Source of the DNA: Agrobacterium salinitolerans
GTDB lineage: Bacteria > Pseudomonadota > Alphaproteobacteria > Rhizobiales > Rhizobiaceae
Assembly (NCBI RefSeq): GCF_002008225.1
Contig: NZ_MRDH01000023.1
Span: forward strand, 1 to 64,000
Reading direction: 5' to 3'
Length of the DNA stretch: 64,000 bases
Below, in pieces: positions 43,325 to 51,309 of the stretch. Every line of letters begins with the position of its first letter. Position 1 is the stretch's first letter. A model generated the notes under the pieces. The model ran no database searches. It was not told the origin of the DNA and saw only the letters and a list, made by a program, of their open reading frames with translations. The position numbers were made by a program, and so were the translations under genes.

Positions 43325-44337
43325 CGAACCCGCTTCCGCGTCTCAGCCTTGCCATGGACCCGGAGCGAACCCAGCATGTGCTGACACCGCAGGCGCTCGA
43401 CAGGCTGTCGCAGAACGTCGAGATTCTCGATACGAGGCGGATCTGCGATTTCCACGATCCCGCAGTTAAAGAGCAACTGGCACGGACGGATATTCTTCTG
43501 ACCGGCTGGGGCTGTCCGGATATCGGCGCGCGGGAGCTGGCGCTGATGCCGTGCCTCAGGCTGATTTCCCATGCCGCCGGCACGGTCAAATATTTCCTGT
43601 CCCAGGCGGTGTTCGATCGTGGCGTTACCGTGTGCAGCGCGGCGGAGGCGAATGCGCAGCCGGTCGCCGAATTTTCGCTGGCGATGATCCTGCTCGCCGG
43701 CAAGCGTAGCTTCGGCTTCCGGCGTCTCTATCTGGAGCACCGAGATCGCGCCCCTGTCGAACGATTGCAGGCGCAGGCCATCGGCAATCTCGGCCTCACG
43801 GTCGGCATTGTCGGCGCCTCACGCATCGGACGTCGCGTCATCAATCTGTTGCAGCCCTTCGATCTCAACCTTATCCTTTTCGACCCGCTTCTAAGCGTTG
43901 CGGAGGCGGAAAAGCTCGGCGTGCGTCTCGTCTCGCTCGAGGAGCTGGTGGCGGTGAGCGACGTCATTTCCCTGCATGCGCCTTCCCTGCCGGAGACACA
44001 GCATATGATCGGCGCGGCAGCGCTTGCCCGCATGAAGGACGGCGCGACCCTGATCAATACGGCGCGCGGCGCGCTGGTGGATGAAGACGCGCTTCTGGCC
44101 GAACTGAAAACCGGACGCATCGAAGCCGTCATCGACGTGACCGACCCGGAAGTGCCGCCGCCGGATTCACCCTTCTACAGCCTGCCCAACGTGTTCCTGA
44201 CGCCGCATATCGCCGGCGCCACCGGCCTTGAACGCGCAAGGCTCGGTGACATGGCCATTGCCGAAATCGAACGCTTCTGCCGCGCGGCACCCCTGCAACA
44301 GCAGGTGCGGCCGGAACATCTGGAACTGATCGCATGA
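43321..44337 (+). CDS. D-isomer 2-hydroxyacid dehydrogenase family protein
   Basis: 338 residues. The catalytic domain is interrupted by a Rossmann domain with VGIVGASRIGRRVINLLQPF as NAD-binding loop. INTARGALVDEDAL gives the substrate-binding Arg. LTPHIAGAT gives the catalytic His, and DVTDPEVPPPDSP is the expected late loop. It oxidises or reduces a 2-hydroxy/2-keto acid with NAD(P). The start shares ATGA with the DUF2264 stop and its own stop shares ATGA with the next gene, so the three are translationally coupled. It probably acts on a sugar acid released by the pathway. Confidence 0.87.
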   Translation: MTNPLPRLSLAMDPERTQHVLTPQALDRLSQNVEILDTRRICDFHDPAVKEQLARTDILLTGWGCPDIGARELALMPCLRLISHAAGTVKYFLSQAVFDRGVTVCSAAEANAQPVAEFSLAMILLAGKRSFGFRRLYLEHRDRAPVERLQAQAIGNLGLTVGIVGASRIGRRVINLLQPFDLNLILFDPLLSVAEAEKLGVRLVSLEELVAVSDVISLHAPSLPETQHMIGAAALARMKDGATLINTARGALVDEDALLAELKTGRIEAVIDVTDPEVPPPDSPFYSLPNVFLTPHIAGATGLERARLGDMAIAEIERFCRAAPLQQQVRPEHLELIA

Positions 44338-45110
44338 GATTTTTCGAGCCGGGCCTCTGCTCCGTCACCTTCCGCTCCCTGTCGCCACAGGCCGTCATCG
44401 ACCTTGCTGCCGCAAACGGCATCAAGGCAATCGAATGGGGTGCGGATATCCATGTACCGCCCGGCGATCTCGAAAATGCAAGGGATGTGGCGGCGCGGAC
44501 GGCAGAGGCCGGCCTCTCCGTCTCGTCCTACGGCTCCTATATCTTTGCGCCGGATTCTACGCCGGAAGATGTGGCTGCCGTGCTCGAAACCGCAAAGGCC
44601 CTCGGTGCCGGCCATATCCGTATCTGGCCCGGCAGCCGCAAACGCCCGTCTGCCGATTACTCCCCTGGCGAACGCCGCGCGGCGGCGGAAGCACTGGCGA
44701 CAATCGCCCGCCGGGCGCACGACGATGGCATCACAATCGGCCTCGAATATCACCCCAACTCACTGACGGACACCCTGCCCTCGGCCCTGCAACTCATGCA
44801 GGACTTGCCGATGCCCAACCTCTTCTTTTACTGGCAACCCGCCCCCGGACTGCCGCTGGAGGACGCACTCACGGAAATATCCGCACTCGGCTCCCGCATC
44901 TGCCATCTCCACGTCTTCGCCTGGCTCGCCGACGCCAGCCGCCTGCCGCTTCACGAACGCGCGGATTATTGGCGGGCGTGCGTGGATGCATTGCCGGAAG
45001 GCGACTGGACGAAGACGGCTTTCGCGATGCTGGAATTCGTCAAGGGTGACGATATCGAGCAGTTCGCGGAAGATGCGGCGGTTCTCGGCGACATTCTTTA
45101 TAGAACATAG
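44334..45110 (+). CDS. Sugar phosphate isomerase/epimerase family TIM barrel (AP endonuclease 2 fold)
   Basis: 258 residues. TIM-barrel landmarks are FRSLSPQAVIDLAAANGIKA, IEWGADIHVPPGD, HIRIWPGSRKRPSAD, DDGITIGLEYHPNSLTD and ICHLHVFAW. The Glu and His residues at strand ends are those that bind a divalent metal in xylose-isomerase-like proteins. It is likely an isomerase, epimerase or lyase of a sugar or sugar acid. Coupled to the dehydrogenase by a 4-nt overlap. Last gene of the lacI operon; a toxin-antitoxin-like pair begins 100 bp downstream. Confidence 0.85.
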   Translation: MRFFEPGLCSVTFRSLSPQAVIDLAAANGIKAIEWGADIHVPPGDLENARDVAARTAEAGLSVSSYGSYIFAPDSTPEDVAAVLETAKALGAGHIRIWPGSRKRPSADYSPGERRAAAEALATIARRAHDDGITIGLEYHPNSLTDTLPSALQLMQDLPMPNLFFYWQPAPGLPLEDALTEISALGSRICHLHVFAWLADASRLPLHERADYWRACVDALPEGDWTKTAFAMLEFVKGDDIEQFAEDAAVLGDILYRT

Positions 45111-45163
45111 AACCCCGCCCTATGACTGCCCACTGGTCAGGAAGATGCTTCTTTGCCCCCTTC

Positions 45164-45188
45164 ACATAGTGAAATTTATGCACTATGT
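45164..45188. promoter_or_regulatory. Palindromic operator before the DUF4160/DUF2442 pair
   Basis: Perfect 8-bp inverted repeat ACATAGTG-N9-CACTATGT, 22 nt before the DUF4160 start in an AT-rich patch. Toxin-antitoxin operons are typically repressed by their own antitoxin at such sites, and the DUF2442 protein here carries a helix-turn-helix. Confidence 0.6.
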
Positions 45189-45209
45189 TTTATTGATGCG
45201 TGGGGGCGC

Positions 45210-45470
45210 ATGGACAAACTGGTTCAGATCGGGAACATCATTATACGCGTCTATGCGAACGATCATTTGCCACCGCATTTTCACATCGTGAAACCGGATG
45301 CCGATGCCCGTGTCGACATCGAAAATCTGGAGATCTTGTGCGGCAAGCTATCCCGCAGGGCTGAAGCCGAAGCTTTGGCATGGGCGAGAAACAATGGGAA
45401 CCTGATTGTCGATGAATGGAATCGGACGAACCCGCGTTTTCCCATTGTAAGAAAGGGAAAGAAGTCATGA
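45210..45470 (+). CDS. DUF4160 protein (toxin-like partner)
   Basis: 86 residues. IIIRVYANDHLPPHFHIVKP is the defining DUF4160 signature with clustered histidines, and the C-terminal half is an Ala/Trp-rich helix. The family is found next to DUF2442 proteins and is regarded as a candidate toxin-antitoxin partner; mechanism unknown. ATG follows GGGGGCGC. The stop shares bases with the next start (ATGA), so the two are translationally coupled. It sits between two sugar operons, flanked by unrelated genes, as is usual for mobile small modules. Confidence 0.82.
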   Translation: MDKLVQIGNIIIRVYANDHLPPHFHIVKPDADARVDIENLEILCGKLSRRAEAEALAWARNNGNLIVDEWNRTNPRFPIVRKGKKS

Positions 45471-45946
45471 CACCGCGCATCAAAACCATCCTGCCCCATC
45501 CACCTTGCACGCTCACCATCGACTGGGTGGACGGAAGCCAGTCGACTGCCGATCTGACCGGATGGATAGCGACCGGAGGAAAATTGCTCAATCCGCTCCA
45601 TTCGGCAGATATCTGGCAGACCGCGACAGTCGCCGACTATGGCGCGAGCGTGGAATGGGACGGAGACGACCTGGCAATCGATGCCTATCACCTTTACCAG
45701 ATCGCGCAGGACCAGCGGGATTTCGATGTGGAGGACCTGCGCAAATGGCAGGAGGAAATCGGCCTTTCCAATAATGAGGCGGCGGATTTTCTCGGCGTCA
45801 CTTTACGGACGTGGAACAACTATCGTGCGGGCACGCCTGTAAGCCACGCGATCAAGATGCTGCTGCGGGCCACCCAGCGCGACCCGCTTCTCATGCATGC
45901 GCATTTTCGTCCCCGCCGGCCAGGACGCCCGAAACACGCAGCGTAA
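45467..45946 (+). CDS. DUF2442 protein with C-terminal helix-turn-helix (antitoxin-like)
   Basis: 159 residues. Residues 1-75 are a DUF2442 domain (PPCTLTIDWVDGSQSTADL, GGKLLNPLHSADIWQTATV, SVEWDGDDLAIDAYHLYQIA). Residues about 88-135 form an XRE-like helix-turn-helix (IGLSNNEAADFLGVTLRTWN, AIKMLLRATQRDP), followed by a basic tail RPRRPGRPKHA. A DNA-binding antitoxin that represses its own promoter at the 45164-45188 palindrome is the simplest reading. It overlaps the DUF4160 gene by 4 nt. Confidence 0.82.
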   Translation: MTPRIKTILPHPPCTLTIDWVDGSQSTADLTGWIATGGKLLNPLHSADIWQTATVADYGASVEWDGDDLAIDAYHLYQIAQDQRDFDVEDLRKWQEEIGLSNNEAADFLGVTLRTWNNYRAGTPVSHAIKMLLRATQRDPLLMHAHFRPRRPGRPKHAA

Positions 45947-45963
45947 GACGGCTGCCGGCAGCG

Positions 45964-47040
45964 CTATATCCGCCGCCCATCCGCCCCGAACAGATGCGTC
46001 TTCGCCAAATCGAACGCAAAGGGAATGGTCTCGCCGATGCGGATATGGCGCTGGCCGTCCAGCAGCACGGTGGCGGGCTGGCCGTCGGGGGTCGCGGTGT
46101 AGACCACCGTTGAGCCGCCGAGATGTTCGACGAGCTGGATGGAAGCCTCACCCAGCGAGGCGGACTGCTCCTGCGGGTTCACATGTTCCGGGCGCACGCC
46201 GAAGGTGAGCGGTTCGCCCTGTTGCGCGGCGACCGGTTTTTCCAGCACGATGCGCTGACCGGCCACCTCTATGGTGCGGTTGGAACTGTCGCCAGAAGCC
46301 ACCTTGGCGGAGAGGAAATTCATCTTCGGCGAACCGATGAAACCGGCGACGAACTGGTTTGCCGGGTTGTTGTAAAGATCGAGCGGGCGGCCGACCTGCA
46401 TGATGCGACCTTCGCGCAGCACGACGATCTTGTCGGCCATGGTCATGGCTTCCACCTGGTCATGCGTCACATAGATCATGGTGCTGCCAAGCGTCTGGTG
46501 CAGCTTGGCGATTTCGACGCGCATCTGCACGCGCAGTTCCGCATCGAGGTTGGAAAGCGGCTCGTCGAACAGGAATATCTTCGGTTCGCGCACAATGGCG
46601 CGGCCGATGGCGACACGCTGGCGCTGACCGCCCGAAAGCGCCTTCGGCTTGCGCTGCAACAGGGGCCCGATCTGCAGGATGTCGGCGGCCTTCTGCACCC
46701 GCGCCTGGACTTCCGGTTTCTTGTAGCCTGCCGTCTCAAGACCGAAAGCGAGGTTCTTGTAGACGCTCATATGCGGATAGAGCGCATAGGACTGGAAGAC
46801 CATGGCGATTCCGCGCTTGGAGGCGGCGGTTTCGTTGACCCTTTCGCCATCGATGCGAAGATCGCCCTCGGAGATTTCTTCCAGTCCGGCGATCATGCGT
46901 AAAAGCGTGGACTTTCCGCAGCCCGAGGGACCGACGAAAACTGTGAATTCGCCCGGTTCGATCTTGAGATCGATGCCGTGGATGACCGGAAAAGCGCCGA
47001 ACCGCTTGACGATTTTTTCCAGAGTAATGCTGCTTGCCAT
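45964..47040 (-). CDS. Carbohydrate ABC transporter ATPase (UgpC/MsmK type)
   Basis: 358 residues. Walker [10 protein letters not shown]-loop MVFQSYALYPHM, signature LSGGQRQR, Walker [14 protein letters not shown]-loop [10 protein letters not shown]-terminal TOBE domain with VRPEHVNPQE. Last gene of the importer operon that runs binding protein, permease, permease, ATPase. ATG at 47040 has GGGAGAAAC upstream; the frame is open ten codons further without a site. Its stop faces the antitoxin-like gene's stop 17 bp away. Confidence 0.92.
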   Translation of the reverse strand: MASSITLEKIVKRFGAFPVIHGIDLKIEPGEFTVFVGPSGCGKSTLLRMIAGLEEISEGDLRIDGERVNETAASKRGIAMVFQSYALYPHMSVYKNLAFGLETAGYKKPEVQARVQKAADILQIGPLLQRKPKALSGGQRQRVAIGRAIVREPKIFLFDEPLSNLDAELRVQMRVEIAKLHQTLGSTMIYVTHDQVEAMTMADKIVVLREGRIMQVGRPLDLYNNPANQFVAGFIGSPKMNFLSAKVASGDSSNRTIEVAGQRIVLEKPVAAQQGEPLTFGVRPEHVNPQEQSASLGEASIQLVEHLGGSTVVYTATPDGQPATVLLDGQRHIRIGETIPFAFDLAKTHLFGADGRRI

Positions 47041-47117
47041 GCTGTTTCTCCCGACTGTCGCGCCGCGCAAAGGGCAGCCGCGACAGTGTTGATGGTCTTA
47101 TAAAATGTTCTCTCGGT

Positions 47118-47993
47118 TCAGCGTTTCATTCCCGTCGTCGCGATGCCTTCGATCAGCAGCCGCTGGAAAAACAGGAAGAACAGGAAGACCGGCACCAGCG
47201 ACAGGTTGGACATGGCGAAAAGCGAGGTCCAATCCGAGCTGCCGGTGGAATCCACGAAGGATCTGAGACCGAGCTGCACGGTGTAGGTGTTGATGTCGTT
47301 CAGATAGATCAGCGGACCGAAGAAATCGTCCCATGTCCAGATGAAGGAAAAGATCGCGGCCGTCGCCAGAACCGGCAGCGACAGGGGCAGCATAATCTTC
47401 CAGTAGATGCGGAAGGGCGAGCAGCCATCCATGACCGCCGCCTCGTCCAGTTCACGCGGGATACCGCGGAAGAACTGCACCATCAGGAAGATGAAGAAGG
47501 CATCCGTCGCGAGGTATTTCGGCACGATCAGCGGCAGCGACGTGTTCACCCAGCCCATTTCCAGAAACAGGATATATTGCGGGATGAGCACGACGTGATA
47601 GGGCAGCATGAGCGTGCCGAGCATCAGCGCAAACCAGAAATTGCGCCCGCCGAACCGAAGCCTTGCAAAAGCAAAAGCGGTGAGCGAGCAGCCGACCACA
47701 TTCCCTATGGTAGCGAGCACCGAGATGAAGAAGGAGTTCCAGAAGAACTGCCCGAAACTCACCTGCAGCCCCGTCCAGCCACGGATATAACCGCCAAAAT
47801 CGACTGCCGAGGGAATGAGCGAGGAAGAGCCGAACAGCTCATCCTGCGGCCGGAAAGAGCCCGATATCATCCACAGGATCGGATAGAGCATCGCGAAGGA
47901 CGCGATGATCAACGCCGTGTGGAGCATCACCGATTTCAGCGGCGAGCGTTGCGGGCCTTGTCCCGGCCGGGGGGCGGTAACAGCGTCAGTCAT
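47118..47993 (-). CDS. Carbohydrate ABC transporter permease (MalG type)
   Basis: 291 residues, six membrane helices after a 20-residue cytoplasmic lead. EAA motif LDEAAVMDGCSPFRIYWKIM; C-terminal WTWDDFFGPLIYLNDINTYT as in sugar permeases of the CUT1 class. It overlaps the upstream permease gene by 8 nt, so it is translated with it. Imports the sugar used by the TetR-linked catabolic operon, by inference. Confidence 0.9.
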   Translation of the reverse strand: MTDAVTAPRPGQGPQRSPLKSVMLHTALIIASFAMLYPILWMISGSFRPQDELFGSSSLIPSAVDFGGYIRGWTGLQVSFGQFFWNSFFISVLATIGNVVGCSLTAFAFARLRFGGRNFWFALMLGTLMLPYHVVLIPQYILFLEMGWVNTSLPLIVPKYLATDAFFIFLMVQFFRGIPRELDEAAVMDGCSPFRIYWKIMLPLSLPVLATAAIFSFIWTWDDFFGPLIYLNDINTYTVQLGLRSFVDSTGSSDWTSLFAMSNLSLVPVFLFFLFFQRLLIEGIATTGMKR

Positions 47994-48939
47994 CGTAATG
48001 CACCCAGTATTTTGCGCTGAGGAACGAGAAGGCCGTGAACAGCGAGATGATGATCACCAAAATCCAGGCCAGCGCCGAGGCATAACCCATGCGGAAGAAA
48101 CCGAAGGCTTCCTGATAGAGGTAGAGCGTGTAGAACAGCGTCGAGTTGATCGGCCCGCCGGAGCCTTCGGAAATGATGAAGGCGGGCGTGAAGGCCTTGA
48201 AGGCGTCGATCGTCTGGATGACGGCGTTGAAGAAGATCACCGGCGTCAAAAGCGGCAGGGTAATGCGGAAGAACTGCCGCACCTTGCTCGCGCCGTCGAT
48301 ATCGGCGGCCTCATACATGTCCTGCGGGATTTGTCTCAGACCCGCAAGGAAGATGATCATCGGCGAACCGAACTGCCAGACGGACAGGATGACCAGCGTG
48401 TAGATCGAATAATCAGGATTGGAAATCCAGCTTGGGCCTTCATAACCGAAAGCCTGCCAGAGCAGCATGTTGACGAGGCCATCGGACGCGAAAAGCTGGC
48501 GCCAGAGAACGGCGATCGCGACGCTGGAACCCAGCAGCGACGGCAGATAGAAGATCGCGCGGTAGAGCGTTAGCGCCTTTATGCCGCGATTGAAGGCGAG
48601 CGCCACCAGCAGCGCGAAGATGAGCTTCAGCGGCACCGACAGCAGCACATAGGTAAACGTCACCTGCATGGCTGCTGCAAATTTCGGGTCATCGGTTGCG
48701 ATGCGCACATAGTTCGCCGCACCCACCCAATCCGGCGACTGCAACAGATCGTAATTGGTGAAGGACAGATAAAGCGACGCCAGCGCCGGGCCAAGCGTGA
48801 GGCCAAAAAAGCCGATCAGCCAGGGCAGCAGAAACAGGTAGGCGTGAATGTTGCGGTCGAAAACCCGCTTCAGGCCGCCCCGTTTCGGGAGAGCCGCGCC
48901 ACGGCTCTCCTCCACAAGAGTTTCAGATCGAAAGGCCAT
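47986..48939 (-). CDS. Carbohydrate ABC transporter permease (MalF type)
   Basis: 317 residues, six membrane helices. EAA motif MYEAADIDGASKVRQFFRIT, then GSGGPINSTLFYTLYLYQEA, the standard CUT1 first-permease pattern. It starts 6 nt after the binding-protein stop. A CDS overlap of 8 nt joins it to the second permease. These two permeases may also serve the orphan binding protein at 38985-40277. Confidence 0.9.
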   Translation of the reverse strand: MAFRSETLVEESRGAALPKRGGLKRVFDRNIHAYLFLLPWLIGFFGLTLGPALASLYLSFTNYDLLQSPDWVGAANYVRIATDDPKFAAAMQVTFTYVLLSVPLKLIFALLVALAFNRGIKALTLYRAIFYLPSLLGSSVAIAVLWRQLFASDGLVNMLLWQAFGYEGPSWISNPDYSIYTLVILSVWQFGSPMIIFLAGLRQIPQDMYEAADIDGASKVRQFFRITLPLLTPVIFFNAVIQTIDAFKAFTPAFIISEGSGGPINSTLFYTLYLYQEAFGFFRMGYASALAWILVIIISLFTAFSFLSAKYWVHYDD

Positions 48940-48945
48940 AAACCA

Positions 48946-50235
48946 TCACTTCCGTTTGATAACGGTTTCGGATTCCTTGACGAGGCGGTCACCGCCCTCT
49001 TCCGGCGTGATCTTGCCGAAGCCAACTTCTTCTGCCGTGCGTTTCAAAACGAAGGCGAATTCGCCCGCGCCCGGAGGCGGCGCCGGCGGCAGATCGCCGA
49101 CGCCGGGGGTAATCTCGGCAATATAGTCCACCATCGTCTTGCTGACCTCGTCGAGCTTGCTGCTCAACTGGCTACGCATGGATTCCGACGCCGGAACGCC
49201 ACGCTCGACGCCGAGAATGTCGACGCCCTGCGGGTCAGCCACGAGGAAGTTGATGAACCCAATCGCCTGCTCTATCCCGGCACTGCCATTGGCGACGCTG
49301 ATGAGCATGGAGGGTTTCAGATAATGGCCAGAAGGGCCATCCTTCGTGCTCTTCGGATAGGAGCTTATGGCAAGTTTGGACTTGTTCAGCTTCTGATACC
49401 CGACGAACTGGTTGGAATGGGCAAATGCAGTTGCCGCCTTGCCCGTCGTCAGCGGGTTGGTTTCAATGTTGAGCTGGTCGAGCGCCTGCACGTCGGCTGG
49501 CACACAGGCGCCGCTTTTGCGCAGATCAGCCCACAGGGTGAACCACTTGGTGGCATCGGTCGGATCGAAGCCGATCCCGCCATCCTGCGTGTAGAGCGAT
49601 TTGCCGTTCTGGCGCAGCCAGTTTTCAAAGCTCGGCTCCACGCCGCTGGCGTCGGCCGTTGCGTAATAACCGGGCTTCGGCTTGTTCTTGCTGAGCTTGG
49701 TGGCGTTTTCGGCAAACTCCTCCCAGGTCTGGCCGATCGACGGCGGCGTCGCGCCGGATTTTTCCCAGGCCGCCTCATCAAAGAAGACGGCGCTGGAATT
49801 GACGCCGAGATTGATGCCATAAAGCTTGCCATCGACCCGGCCGGAATCGATGTTCATCTTGCCGAAATCCTCGATCTTCAGGCCCTTGCCGATATAGTCA
49901 TCCAGCGGAGCAAGTGCGCCGCGCCGGCCATATTCGAAGATGTAGCGATAATCCATCTGGATCAGGTCAGGCGCATTGCGGCCCGCCACCTGCGTGGCAA
50001 GGCGCGGCCAGTAGTCGCTCCAGCCTGCGAATTCACCGGCAATGTCGAGATCCGGCTTGACCTGCTTATAGGCTGCTATCGCCTTGTTGGTGCGGTCGGC
50101 GCGCTCCTGCGAACCCCACCACAACATGCGAAGGCGCGCGGCCTGGGCCTGCGCTGAACCACCTCCCAGTGCTGCAAGCGACAGAGCGCCGAGCCCCGCT
50201 GAAAGCACACCTCTCCTGTGAAGCATCATGGGCAT
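48946..50235 (-). CDS. Carbohydrate ABC transporter substrate-binding protein
   Basis: 429 residues. Signal with a twin-arginine-like start (MLHRRGVLSAGLGALSLAA, cut near AQA). CUT1 binding protein whose mature start LRMLWWGSQERADRTNKAIA and internal AGRNAPDLIQMDYRYIFEYG and VDGKLYGINLGVNSSAVFF parallel the orphan paralogue near 39-40 kb. ATG at 50235 chosen with GGAGGAG upstream. First gene of the importer operon, divergent from the TetR regulator with a palindromic operator in between. The ligand is unknown, probably a plant-derived saccharide. Confidence 0.9.
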   Translation of the reverse strand: MPMMLHRRGVLSAGLGALSLAALGGGSAQAQAARLRMLWWGSQERADRTNKAIAAYKQVKPDLDIAGEFAGWSDYWPRLATQVAGRNAPDLIQMDYRYIFEYGRRGALAPLDDYIGKGLKIEDFGKMNIDSGRVDGKLYGINLGVNSSAVFFDEAAWEKSGATPPSIGQTWEEFAENATKLSKNKPKPGYYATADASGVEPSFENWLRQNGKSLYTQDGGIGFDPTDATKWFTLWADLRKSGACVPADVQALDQLNIETNPLTTGKAATAFAHSNQFVGYQKLNKSKLAISSYPKSTKDGPSGHYLKPSMLISVANGSAGIEQAIGFINFLVADPQGVDILGVERGVPASESMRSQLSSKLDEVSKTMVDYIAEITPGVGDLPPAPPPGAGEFAFVLKRTAEEVGFGKITPEEGGDRLVKESETVIKRK

Positions 50236-50296
50236 TGGCAACTCCTCCCTATTGACTGCCAATTGATGATGAACGTAAACGACGCTTGCCGTTTTA

Positions 50297-50310
50297 TAAC
50301 TAATTGGTTA
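50297..50310. promoter_or_regulatory. TetR operator, copy 1
   Basis: TAACTAATTGGTTA, a 14-bp near-palindrome (arms TAAC-A / TGGTTA). It lies in the divergent promoter between the importer operon and the TetR gene. It is almost identical to a second site at 51237-51250 before the catabolic operon. Confidence 0.7.
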
Positions 50311-50352
50311 CATGGGAACACTGATCGCAAACATTGTCAAGCGGGTGCTGAA

Positions 50353-51063
50353 ATGGAAAAAACGACAACAAACCAGCCGTCCGATCCGGCCCCCGATGCC
50401 ACCATGGAGAAAACGCCGTCGCCCAAGCGCAAACGCGCGACGGCACAGGTGCGAAACCCGGAAAGGACGCGCGCCGCCATTCTTGAAGCCGCCCGTCGTG
50501 AGGTGGCCGCCAAGGGGCTGGCGGGTGCTCGGATAGATGTCGTCGCCCGGCGCGCCGGCACCAACAAGCGGATGATCTACCATTATTTCGGTGACAAGGA
50601 TGCGCTTTATCTCGCCGTTCTCGAAGACGCTTACCGCCATATCCGCCACACCGAGAGACGGCTTGACCTGGCCCGAAAGGCCCCGTCGGAGGGCCTGCGG
50701 GAACTTGCGCTTTTTACCTGGCACTACTTCCTCGACCACCCCGAATTCCTGAGCATCCTCGCCACGGAAAACCTCAATAAAGCCCGCTATCTCAGGCAAT
50801 CCCCGACGATTACGGCGATGCATTCGAATTTCATTTCAGAGCTGGAAGACGTGCTGCGGCGGGGCAGCGACGCCGGCGAATTCCGTGACGGTCTAGATCC
50901 GATCGACGTCTATCTGACCATTGCTTCGCTCGGCGCCTTTTATCTTTCGAACCGGTTCACGCTGTCGACCATCTTCCAGCGCGACCTGACCGACCCTGCC
51001 GAACTGGAACGCTGGGGCCAGCATATCGTCGATACCCTGCTTGCTGCAGTGCGGCCGGCCTGA
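50353..51063 (+). CDS. TetR-family transcriptional regulator
   Basis: 236 residues. An unusually basic 40-residue lead (TPSPKRKRATAQVRNPERTR), then the TetR helix-turn-helix at about 40-88 (ILEAARREVAAKGLAGARID, VVARRAGTNKRMIYHYFGDK), and an all-helical ligand domain (about 95-230). It likely binds the TAACCA-type palindromes before the importer and catabolic operons and releases them with an inducer. Start uncertain: ATG 50353 or ATG 50404, both with weak sites. Divergent from the importer operon, upstream of the catabolic operon. Confidence 0.88.
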   Translation: MEKTTTNQPSDPAPDATMEKTPSPKRKRATAQVRNPERTRAAILEAARREVAAKGLAGARIDVVARRAGTNKRMIYHYFGDKDALYLAVLEDAYRHIRHTERRLDLARKAPSEGLRELALFTWHYFLDHPEFLSILATENLNKARYLRQSPTITAMHSNFISELEDVLRRGSDAGEFRDGLDPIDVYLTIASLGAFYLSNRFTLSTIFQRDLTDPAELERWGQHIVDTLLAAVRPA

Positions 51064-51236
51064 ACCGGCCGAACCGATTTTCTCTTTAACAACAGCGACG
51101 ACGCGCCATTCGCATCCGCGAAGCGCGCCGTTTTCTTTTTGCGACGCGGTGGAGACCCGTAAGTTCAGCGATCCTCACCTCATGAATTTTTCCTGTCAAA
51201 AACACCTTGACAGATCGCACCTTTCACGAACACAAA

Positions 51237-51250
51237 TAACCAAATGGTTA
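51237..51250. promoter_or_regulatory. TetR operator, copy 2
   Basis: TAACCAAATGGTTA, a palindrome with 6-bp perfect arms, 60 bp before the start of the catabolic operon and 25 bp downstream of a consensus-like TTGACA at 51207-51212. A repressor here would block RNA polymerase. Confidence 0.7.
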
Positions 51251-51309
51251 CAAATTGCCATGTTTGACGGAAGCGGCTTTCGGGAAAAGGCCGCCTTGGG
51301 AGGAAATTC

